From Gammaproteobacteria bacterium (GTDB taxonomy: Bacteria > Pseudomonadota > Gammaproteobacteria > SZUA-229): a stretch of 6,200 bases of DNA. The DNA is taken from assembly GCA_024278435.1 (NCBI GenBank), contig JAJRTD010000099.1, positions 1 through 6,200 of the forward strand, read 5' to 3'. The notes under the pieces were generated by a model, which was not told the DNA's origin, made no database searches, and was given only the letters and a program-made list of their open reading frames with translations. Each line of letters starts with the position of its first letter. Positions within the stretch are counted from its first letter, which is position 1. A program made the translations under genes and the position numbers. This document shows positions 1 through 6,194 of this stretch, in pieces.

Positions 1-1821
1 CATCTGCCTGCGGGCAAAGTCAAGGGATGCGATAATCTGGTAATTCGGCGACGTTGATGTATGGGTGCGGTAGGCCTCGTAAAAGTCATCCTCGGCAAAA
101 GCCACATCATGGGTGTGCAGCATGGAGGCCTGGCGAAAGGCTGTTAATGTCTTGTGGATGGACTGTGTTGCATACACCCTGACTTTATACACATCGGGAT
201 CCGGGTATAAATCATTATTCAGGATAAACTCATCATCCAGTTCGGCCGTAGTTTGCCACTGACGGTATATTTCCCGGTATTGTTCATCATCCTGCATCAG
301 GGTTAAGGCATTCGCCGCGCTCATTGCCGTTTTACCCTGGTAGAGCGGGTTGAAGTAACCGAATGAGAACCACGCCTCGTCCCAGTGAAAAATAATATCC
401 GGCTTTATCGCAAGCACATCCATCATATAGCGCTTGACATCATAGATGACGCCGTCGAATGTTGAATTCGTCAGGGTAATCTGCTTTACCCGGTGCAGCT
501 GGCCCTGCTTTTTAAGGTCAAGCAGCACCTGCTTGATTCTTTTCAGCGTTACACAACCGTATAGATCGTACTGGTTTAACGGGTAGGTTTCCAGAAATAC
601 CGGTGTCGCGCCTGAAAGCAGAATTGAATAGGGAATGGATTTATGACAGTCAGATGAAACCAGTACAATATCATCCGGGTGCAGGTTGGCCTGCATAACG
701 ATCTTGTTTGCTGTGGTTGTTCCATTGGTAACAAAATAGGTTTTTTTCGACTGAAACAACTGTGAAGCTTTACTCTGCGCCTGTGAAATAGAACCTTTGG
801 GATCCATGATTGAATCCATGCCGCCCAGCGTTGACGAGGTCTCTGCCGAGAATATCCCCTCACCATAAAAATCCGCGATATCCCTGATCCAGTGTGATGA
901 CTGTATCGACTGCCCCTGTGAAATAGGCAGCGCATGAAATGAACCTTTGGGGCGCTTGGCATACGAGCGCAGGGCATCAAAAAACGGTGTTGAATAACGC
1001 TGCTCTATGCCGCTTAGAACCAGCGCATGGATATCAGCAAACAGGCTGGTGCTTTGCGCATAGATAATACGGTTAAATTCATTCTGCTGCTGCTCTGATG
1101 CAAAACCTTCGCTCATATAGTAATGATCTATCTCCGGCCGCAAATGAGCGATATGTTTTTTCAGTGCGATGGTCTGGTTTTCAGTATCCGCCGATACACC
1201 ATGAAAGAAGGGCTGGAAACAAGCCTCAAAACCGAACGGCTGCTGCTTGTGCACGCTTAAATTATCCAGGTATATACAGGCCTGTATATCCGGATTTGAC
1301 AGTATGGCAATGACCGCATCATGGTAATTATCAACAAACAGTACGTCGTACAGAAAATCATCGTTTGATGTTTTAAAATTCGCCAGTGAATTGCGATACA
1401 ACAGTTCGTATTCAGCCGGGTCCGGATGAATGATTAAAACCTCGAAATACGGCTTCAGGTTTTTTTTCTTTTCATGCCGGGTGTAATGCGAGGACAGCAG
1501 CTTACTTTGCGGCTTGTCCAGGTTGTTCAGGTTGGTATAGAACGGGATAAACTCCTGGGCACGATATGTTTTATGTTCCAGAGATTCAAACAGGTTCCTG
1601 CACAACAGATGAAAGGCCTCGGCATTTCCGCAATCCAGGTACAGCCTTAACTGGTACAGGGTTTCCATTCCGGGATATGCCCAGTAGGATTCGACCTGGA
1701 AGACATCCGCGAATCGCGCCTTGACGCTTTCAAGACCTTGCTGTTCAACGCCACTGCAGATATTTCGCCACAGCTCAAGGCGATAGCTTTTCAGGTCAAA
1801 TGAGAGATCTAACGGGTCCAT
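1..1821 (-). CDS. Orn/Lys/Arg decarboxylase-family PLP enzyme, long form (partial, C-terminus beyond window)
   Basis: The frame is open from an ATG at 1821 to the window edge (607 codons, no stop). The family decarboxylates basic amino acids with pyridoxal phosphate (fold type I), usually in the cytoplasm. Visible marks are VTNGTTTANK at residues 364-373 (phosphate loop), DCHKS 391-395 (H393 should stack on the PLP ring), DEAW 481-484 (D481 should contact the PLP nitrogen) and SIHK 554-557, with K557 the expected Schiff-base lysine. HTSTSPNY follows near residue 590. Residues 1-122 look helical and match nothing I can name. About 123-290 resembles the receiver-like wing domain of inducible decarboxylases (LIIHPDPAEYE at 129-139). 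K557 lies about 190 residues later than the equivalent lysine of E. coli LdcI. This reflects the N-terminal extension plus a ~40-residue insertion (about 504-543) between DEAW and SIHK. The ATG lies 5 bases after the TPR gene stop, with only a weak GGA upstream, so coupled translation is likely. Substrate (arginine, lysine or ornithine) cannot be decided. The family call is firm. Confidence -1.
   Translation of the reverse strand, partial: MDPLDLSFDLKSYRLELWRNICSGVEQQGLESVKARFADVFQVESYWAYPGMETLYQLRLYLDCGNAEAFHLLCRNLFESLEHKTYRAQEFIPFYTNLNNLDKPQSKLLSSHYTRHEKKKNLKPYFEVLIIHPDPAEYELLYRNSLANFKTSNDDFLYDVLFVDNYHDAVIAILSNPDIQACIYLDNLSVHKQQPFGFEACFQPFFHGVSADTENQTIALKKHIAHLRPEIDHYYMSEGFASEQQQNEFNRIIYAQSTSLFADIHALVLSGIEQRYSTPFFDALRSYAKRPKGSFHALPISQGQSIQSSHWIRDIADFYGEGIFSAETSSTLGGMDSIMDPKGSISQAQSKASQLFQSKKTYFVTNGTTTANKIVMQANLHPDDIVLVSSDCHKSIPYSILLSGATPVFLETYPLNQYDLYGCVTLKRIKQVLLDLKKQGQLHRVKQITLTNSTFDGVIYDVKRYMMDVLAIKPDIIFHWDEAWFSFGYFNPLYQGKTAMSAANALTLMQDDEQYREIYRQWQTTAELDDEFILNNDLYPDPDVYKVRVYATQSIHKTLTAFRQASMLHTHDVAFAEDDFYEAYRTHTSTSPNYQIIASLDFARRQM
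1272..1289. repeat. 18-bp perfect palindrome inside the decarboxylase gene
   Basis: ATATACAGGCCTGTATAT is its own reverse complement over all 18 bases. It covers codons for about residues 178-184 (IQACIY) in the wing-like domain. It is not the LexA arrangement, because ACAG precedes CTGT rather than following it. It may be a cryptic protein-binding site or coincidence. Confidence -1.
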
Positions 1822-1826
1822 TGATA

Positions 1827-2462
1827 CTATTTTTCCAGGGCAAGAAGGACCGACCGGGCATCAACATTTTCCGGATCAAGGATCAATACTTCCTGCATGA
1901 TGGCAATGGCCCGTGGTATATCATTCTGCTTATATTTGAGCAGGCCCAGTTCCGTCAGGTACAGTACATCACTTGGGTAGCGGGTCAGCATTTTGATCAT
2001 AATCTTCTCTGCCAACTCCAGCTGCCCCGTCTGGCGCAGGACATAGGCCAGCCTCAGGTTGCCATAATAATTATAGAAATCGATGCTCAGAACCTGGTAA
2101 CCAATCTTGCTGGCCTCATCATAACTCTGGGCCTGCAGGTAGACATACATCAGGCCAAGCTTTGGTGTCAGCGCATCCGGCAATGCCGATATCGCCTGCT
2201 TGTAATGGCTTTCTGCGTTTTTGTACTGGGCGTTTAAACGGTATAGATAGCCAAGGCGGTTGTTAACCCCGTAAGCCTTGCTGTATTCCTTATATACCAG
2301 CTGTAGCGCCTTTATCGCATCCTGGTAGTTGCCGGACTTCTCGTAGTTATAGGACTTGTAATAAGCCTGCGAGATCTGTTCGGTAGACAGCTCTTTGGCA
2401 AAACAGGAACCGGCAGAAAAAAACACTGCCAGGGAAAAAATTATATACGTGTATTTATTCAA
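1827..2462 (-). CDS. Exported tetratricopeptide-repeat (TPR) protein
   Basis: A 211-residue protein. Residues 1-22 form a Sec signal peptide: MNKY, a hydrophobic core IIFSLAVFF, then SAGSCFA before KE. Cleavage after CFA by signal peptidase I fits. Cys20 after AGS also loosely fits a lipobox, so a lipoprotein is possible. The rest is about five consecutive TPR units (roughly 31-62, 64-97, 98-131, 132-164, 165-198) with typical G/A/Y/P positions, for example NYQDAIKAL, QYKNAESHYKQAISALP and DIPRAIAIMQEVLILDPEN. TPR arrays are protein-binding scaffolds, and here the scaffold would act in the periplasm or at a membrane. The start is TTG; no ATG precedes the signal peptide and the next Met is residue 105. 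The gene starts 14 bases after the transporter-fusion stop and ends 5 bases before the decarboxylase ATG, which implies one operon. The partner is unknown; the periplasmic side of the fusion protein is a reasonable guess if that domain is exported. Confidence -1.
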   Translation of the reverse strand: MNKYTYIIFSLAVFFSAGSCFAKELSTEQISQAYYKSYNYEKSGNYQDAIKALQLVYKEYSKAYGVNNRLGYLYRLNAQYKNAESHYKQAISALPDALTPKLGLMYVYLQAQSYDEASKIGYQVLSIDFYNYYGNLRLAYVLRQTGQLELAEKIMIKMLTRYPSDVLYLTELGLLKYKQNDIPRAIAIMQEVLILDPENVDARSVLLALEK

Positions 2463-2476
2463 TGCAGAAACCAGCC
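2463..2476 (-). promoter_or_regulatory. 14-base junction with TTG start of the TPR gene
   Basis: Between the TAG stop of the UT-M23 gene and the TTG start of the TPR gene there are 14 bases. The only purine-rich match is AGGG, overlapping the stop codon and about 12 bases from TTG, longer than ideal. The arrangement suggests that the TPR gene is translated by ribosomes terminating on the upstream gene, at a reduced rate. Confidence -1.
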
Positions 2477-4555
2477 CTAGTTTATCCTTTGTTTTAATTT
2501 GTAATCACCCGCCTGAATCTCCTTAAACCGGGCAACCGGATCGAGCTGAATACGGGTTTCAAGTTCAATGCCGAAAAATTTGTTGCTTATCTTCCCTTTG
2601 ACAGTGGTTTCATCAAGGTAGCAATAGTCAGCATGCGTGCTGACCCAGTTATTATAGAATGAATTTAAAAATCCTGCCGTGTTTGCCTGCCAATTATTCA
2701 ATATCAGTGCATTATTGATCGTATCCTGCCATCGTAACTGCGACGCATAGGATAAAGGCAGCGTTGATAGCGCAAGGAACAGTGTTTTCAGGTACGGATC
2801 GTTCCCCTCGCAGCCATAAAAATAGAAATTGCCATACTGCTTGCCAAAATACAGCTTGCCCTTTTTAGTCTCAAAATAGTAACAGGACAGGTCTGACATT
2901 TTTACCCGTATGGAAAGTGTGTCAATTTTTTCATCCTTCAGATAAACATCAAACAGCAGCTCTTCATCGAGCACAAAATTGGTCACCTGGTCGTAATACA
3001 GGTCGAACTGGCAATGTCTTACATGGCTATGCACCTGCGGCAGACCCGATACATGAAACAGGTTTGACTGTTCGTAGTTTACAAAGACAAACGGCAGGGT
3101 GGCCGCCGCCGGCGAATAGTCGACCTGTACCTGTATATGGATATGTGGTTGTGGCGAGTTCCCGGAGTTTCCACACAGGCCGAGTACGGTGCCGACATCG
3201 ACCCACTGCCCTTCCACCACATATATTGAGTTACAGGAAAAGTGCGCCAGTTTGACGATGTAACCACGGGAGTCTTCAATAACAATTTCATTGCCCCAGT
3301 TATTTACAATATCAACAGAACCCACGGGGTTATCCGGAAATAAATGTATCACCTTAACCACCCGTCCGCGAACCGGTGACAGCACCTCCTGACCGAAACA
3401 ATAATAATCGCTGAGCTGCTTGCCTTCATTTAAATAGGTTTTTGATTCCGAGTCACAGATAACAAAATCATAGGCATATTGATAGATCCCTTTATGCGTC
3501 CAGTCGCCGTCAAATCCCTGCCAGCTGTACCAGCGGCCTTTAAAGGGCAGCGACAGGGCTGTCGGGTTTTCTACAAAACGGTCTTTTGTTGACAGGTAAT
3601 GTTCCAGGTTCTGCTCCGGCGTTCCCTTGAATACCTGGGTGCGTAAAGGAAACTGCAGCAGGTTAAGCGCATAGATAAAGCTCAGGGTGACAATGGTAAA
3701 TGGCAGGGTAAAAATAGGCAGCCCGTATTGCGACCAGAAGACATGGCCGGCGCTGGCAATCAGAGTGGCAAATGCCACGCCCAGAAAAGCCAGGGCATAA
3801 CTTTTCAGCGAAGGGATATTAAAGATCCCGCCGATGGCCATGGCAATAAGGATATAGTTGAAGCCGCTGACATCCTGCGATGCCGATTCGATGGACCCGG
3901 TAAATGAGCCGTACAGGGCTATTCCCAGCATAAAGCCGGTGAATGACAATACGAACAGGATACGTGAACTCAGCAGCAACAACACGGAAATCAGCAGGCC
4001 GGTGACCTCGTTAGGCATAAAAATAATAGCGCCCAGTGACTTCAAATAGCCGCTAAGCCAGAAGGGAAAAACATCCAGGTTCAATGTTAAAGAAGGTGCA
4101 TACAGGCCGGCAACATAAAGGTTGGTAAAACTCGCTGCAGACAGGTAAACCAGTATGCTGACAATAATAAACGGTACACTGAGAATCTGCAGGCCGAACA
4201 GCTGGTAAAAAACCTGCGCCGTAACAATGGTAATAATCATGGTAAGACTGCCGGCAATGATAATCATCAACAGGCTCAAGGGTGAGATCTCAAACATATA
4301 ACCGATTGCCAGCCCAACCAGCAACGCATTATAGGTAAAGTATCCCGTGCGTAGAAAAGTCGTCTGGTACCCCAGCAGCCTGGCCACAGAATAAGCCGAC
4401 ATGATGGAAAGAATGCCTGACACCCCGGCATTATAGTTAATCAGGGTTATGCTCAGGATGATTAACCCGGAAACCACACCCTTGATAAAAAATATATCTG
4501 AATAGCTGTTAAACAGGGAGTGAAAAAGATTTTTTACATCTTCAGTGTATAGCAT
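2477..4555 (-). CDS. Urea transporter (UT) domain fused to an M23/LytM-type peptidase domain
   Basis: A 692-residue protein. Residues ~12-302 are a multi-pass membrane domain with the two-fold repeat of the UT urea-channel family. The first half has NSYSDIFF at 17-23 and LRTGYFTYNALLVGLAIG at 68-85. The second half has SLGAIIFMPNEVTGLL at 173-188, then SSRIL, and GLPIFTLPF at 278-286. UT proteins are passive trimeric channels for urea and similar amides. After a linker, ~335-480 is an M23 (lysostaphin/LytM-like) zinc peptidase fold: AYDF 361-364 with D363, LAH with H438, GNSGNSPQPHIHIQV 462-475 with H471 and H473. M23 enzymes cut peptidoglycan crosslinks. The usual first zinc histidine, four residues before the Asp, is Gln359; H354 could substitute. 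Residues 481-692 match nothing I recognise. The ATG at 4555 has a CGGA seven bases upstream. The gene leads the cluster with the TPR and decarboxylase genes. The two glutamines typical of the UT pore appear replaced (D20, A176), so urea as substrate is uncertain. Domain calls are firm; function is inference. Confidence -1.
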   Translation of the reverse strand: MLYTEDVKNLFHSLFNSYSDIFFIKGVVSGLIILSITLINYNAGVSGILSIMSAYSVARLLGYQTTFLRTGYFTYNALLVGLAIGYMFEISPLSLLMIIIAGSLTMIITIVTAQVFYQLFGLQILSVPFIIVSILVYLSAASFTNLYVAGLYAPSLTLNLDVFPFWLSGYLKSLGAIIFMPNEVTGLLISVLLLLSSRILFVLSFTGFMLGIALYGSFTGSIESASQDVSGFNYILIAMAIGGIFNIPSLKSYALAFLGVAFATLIASAGHVFWSQYGLPIFTLPFTIVTLSFIYALNLLQFPLRTQVFKGTPEQNLEHYLSTKDRFVENPTALSLPFKGRWYSWQGFDGDWTHKGIYQYAYDFVICDSESKTYLNEGKQLSDYYCFGQEVLSPVRGRVVKVIHLFPDNPVGSVDIVNNWGNEIVIEDSRGYIVKLAHFSCNSIYVVEGQWVDVGTVLGLCGNSGNSPQPHIHIQVQVDYSPAAATLPFVFVNYEQSNLFHVSGLPQVHSHVRHCQFDLYYDQVTNFVLDEELLFDVYLKDEKIDTLSIRVKMSDLSCYYFETKKGKLYFGKQYGNFYFYGCEGNDPYLKTLFLALSTLPLSYASQLRWQDTINNALILNNWQANTAGFLNSFYNNWVSTHADYCYLDETTVKGKISNKFFGIELETRIQLDPVARFKEIQAGDYKLKQRIN

Positions 4556-4654
4556 TAAAGAATCCGTGATAATGTGACTGTATGGCAGAGCATAGCAATT
4601 ATTGCATGGCCAGTCTGTGACCGAGTATACGCTCTCGGTAATCCGGCAGGCAAT
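4556..4654. other. 99-base intergenic region ahead of the UT-M23 operon
   Basis: This is the only gap of note between genes. It contains the ACCGAG hairpin and a second imperfect stem at 4591-4608 (CAT plus GCAA arms facing TTGC and ATG, with one bulged base). It also holds a weak CGGA ribosome-binding site at 4563-4566, seven bases before the UT-M23 ATG. A weak -35/-10 pair (TTGCTA, 18 bases, CATTAT at 4598-4569) exists but would start transcription almost at the ATG. Whether the operon has its own promoter here or is read from the radical SAM gene is unresolved. Confidence -1.
4620..4639 (-). repeat. Short hairpin in the intergenic region between the radical SAM and UT-M23 genes
   Basis: On the minus strand ACCGAG and CTCGGT pair (6 bp) around an 8-base loop, starting 16 bases after the radical SAM stop codon. 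No T-run follows, so it is not a standard intrinsic terminator. It could slow polymerase, protect an mRNA 3' end or be incidental. Confidence -1.
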
Positions 4655-6172
4655 TTAACTCAGCATCTGTTTTTGCCGGCGGTTGGCAATGCCGCTGCGT
4701 TTTATTCCAGGTGTTTTACCGAGCAGCTGGCCGAAAGTCGACTTTTCGTTGCTGCGGCTGTAATCCAGCGACAGCATGTCAAACAGTACCTGTTCATCAA
4801 TATCCTGACGCCTGGACAACGCCTCATACAAAAGAACGAACTGGCGTTTCAGGGAAATCTTCCAGGTGCTGCCCGTTGTTTGGTACAGGCCATCACTTAA
4901 TTGCAGAAAGTTATCAAAGGCCGCATCTGCAACGATCAGCGGCATGGTGCATTTAAAGCGGCCGGAATTGGCAAACATGTCCCAGTAGCGGGCAAAGCGG
5001 TTAATACGCTGCATGGTTGTAAAGTCGATGGTTTTCGTGCTGAGTATATTGTAGGGAGGCTCGGGGTTGTAACGCAACCGGTAGTCGCGGTTATGGCGGT
5101 TTAGCGGCGCACCACGCAGGCGTTTTAATATACCCAGCTGTATCTCGTGAGGACGCAGGCTCAGCAGGCGGTCAAAACTCCCGGCAAAGTTTTCCAGGGT
5201 GTCACCCGGCAGGCCGAAAATCAAATCGGCATGAATATAGGCATGGGTCTGCTCTCTTAACCAGCGCAGGTTTTCACAGCTTTTTGTATTGTTCTGCTTG
5301 CGGCTGATCAGCTTCTGGATTTTTTCATCAAAGGTCTGTACGCCGATTTCGAACTGCAGCGCATGTTCAGGAAACCTGCTGATGACAGCTTTTAGTTTTT
5401 CCGGGAGGTTGTCCGGAACCACCTCGAAATGCAGGTACAGATCATCGGTCATGCGTTCAAGAAAAAACTCGAGAATGGCAACACTGCTGCTGACTTTTAA
5501 ATTAAAGGTACGGTCAATAAACTTGAAGTTACGCGCACCGCGCTGATAGAGACTGTCCATTTCCTCAAGAAACACACCGAGCTCAAACGGTTTTGCGGTC
5601 CTGTCCAGTGACGACAGGCAGAACTCGCATTTAAAGGGACAACCACGCGATGCTTCCACATAGATCAGCCGGTTTTTAATGTCCTCATCGGTGTAATACC
5701 GGTAAGGCATCTGTATCTGCTCCAGTGGCAACTCGTCACTTTGAATCAGCCGTTCAAGCGGCTTATTGCCTGACAGCAGCAGCCGGCATAAATCAGCAAA
5801 GCTTTTTTCCGCCGCGCCCATAACTATATAATCAGCCGCATCCGCTACCGCCGGCTGATCTGCCGCAAAGCTGACCTCGGGCCCGCCCAGTACAATAATA
5901 ATTTCCGGGGCAATCTGCTTCAAAACCGCAACGGTTTGAGTCACCTCGGTCACATTCCAGATATAAACCCCGAAGCCAATGATAACGGGATTATGGGCCA
6001 GCAACTTTTCGGCGATATCAAGCGGCCGCTGGTGAATGGTAAATTCCTCGATGCAGGCGGACGGCTGCAAATCGCCCAGGTTTGCATAAAGATAACGCAG
6101 GCCAAACGCGGCATGCATATAGCGCGAGTTCAATGCGGTCAATACTATCGGGTTGTTTGCGGGCGTCTCCAT
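4655..6172 (-). CDS. B12-binding-domain radical SAM protein, DUF4080 type
   Basis: A 505-residue, complete protein. Residues ~7-135 form a cobalamin-binding-like Rossmann domain (NSRYMHAAFGLRYL at 15-28, VIIGFGVYIWN 63-73, VLGGPEVSF 94-102). No classical DxHxxG lower-ligand motif is seen, which is common in this group. Residues ~168-365 form the radical SAM barrel with C178, C182 and C185 (CPFKCEFC, CX3CX2C) binding the 4Fe-4S cluster, then EIGVQTFD 275-282 and IFGLPGDT 318-325. Such enzymes reduce S-adenosylmethionine to a 5'-deoxyadenosyl radical; many B12-type members methylate or rearrange unactivated carbons. The C-terminal ~130 residues fit the DUF4080 domain that follows the barrel in this family. 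The substrate is unknown and I assign none. The ATG at 6172 is the first usable start: an in-frame TAA lies just upstream and there is no Shine-Dalgarno sequence. The next gene downstream begins 99 bases after its stop, so read-through is possible. It is probably cytoplasmic, with no signal peptide or membrane segment. Confidence -1.
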   Translation of the reverse strand: METPANNPIVLTALNSRYMHAAFGLRYLYANLGDLQPSACIEEFTIHQRPLDIAEKLLAHNPVIIGFGVYIWNVTEVTQTVAVLKQIAPEIIIVLGGPEVSFAADQPAVADAADYIVMGAAEKSFADLCRLLLSGNKPLERLIQSDELPLEQIQMPYRYYTDEDIKNRLIYVEASRGCPFKCEFCLSSLDRTAKPFELGVFLEEMDSLYQRGARNFKFIDRTFNLKVSSSVAILEFFLERMTDDLYLHFEVVPDNLPEKLKAVISRFPEHALQFEIGVQTFDEKIQKLISRKQNNTKSCENLRWLREQTHAYIHADLIFGLPGDTLENFAGSFDRLLSLRPHEIQLGILKRLRGAPLNRHNRDYRLRYNPEPPYNILSTKTIDFTTMQRINRFARYWDMFANSGRFKCTMPLIVADAAFDNFLQLSDGLYQTTGSTWKISLKRQFVLLYEALSRRQDIDEQVLFDMLSLDYSRSNEKSTFGQLLGKTPGIKRSGIANRRQKQMLS

Positions 6173-6175
6173 GAC

Positions 6176-6194
6176 GACACATTATAGCAGTGTC
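6176..6194. repeat. Inverted repeat flanking the -10 box (possible operator)
   Basis: On the minus strand GACAC (6194-6190) and GTGTC (6180-6176) form a 5-bp inverted repeat with a 9-base spacer that is exactly the TGCTATAAT element. A symmetric site centred on a -10 box is where a repressor dimer could bind. The arms are short, so chance is a real alternative. Confidence -1.
6181..6189 (-). promoter_or_regulatory. Extended -10 promoter element of the radical SAM gene
   Basis: On the minus strand the sequence reads TGCTATAAT, a perfect TGnTATAAT extended -10 box. It ends eight bases before the ATG at 6172. The matching -35 hexamer would lie just past the right edge of the window and cannot be seen. 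Initiation at the usual distance would fall within about two bases of the ATG, which implies a leaderless or nearly leaderless mRNA. This agrees with the lack of a Shine-Dalgarno sequence. Confidence -1.

Noticed and set aside
576..980. 134-codon minus-strand open frame rich in Arg/His/Pro
   Set aside because: It lies inside the decarboxylase gene in another frame, over its well-conserved PLP-binding part, and has the composition of out-of-frame translation.
1800..2237. 145-codon plus-strand open frame
   Set aside because: It is antisense to the TPR gene; it contains no recognisable domain and only mirrors the repeats of the real gene.
2440..2445. TATAAT on the minus strand near the start of the TPR gene
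   Set aside because: There is no acceptable -35 at 16-18 bases, it lies inside the signal-peptide codons, and the region is simply AT-rich.
2917..3255. 112-codon plus-strand open frame
   Set aside because: It is antisense to the M23 part of the fusion, whose active-site motifs show which strand is coding.
4569..4598. TTGCTA - 18 bases - CATTAT as a promoter for the UT-M23 operon
   Set aside because: Each hexamer matches only 4 of 6 consensus bases, and initiation would fall within a few bases of the ATG despite a plausible ribosome-binding site needing a leader.
4590..4639. Intrinsic terminator after the radical SAM gene
   Set aside because: Both hairpins are short or imperfect, and neither is followed by a T-run in the direction of transcription.
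4574..4900. 108-codon plus-strand open frame spanning the intergenic region
   Set aside because: Most of it is antisense to the radical SAM C-terminus and no family features are visible.
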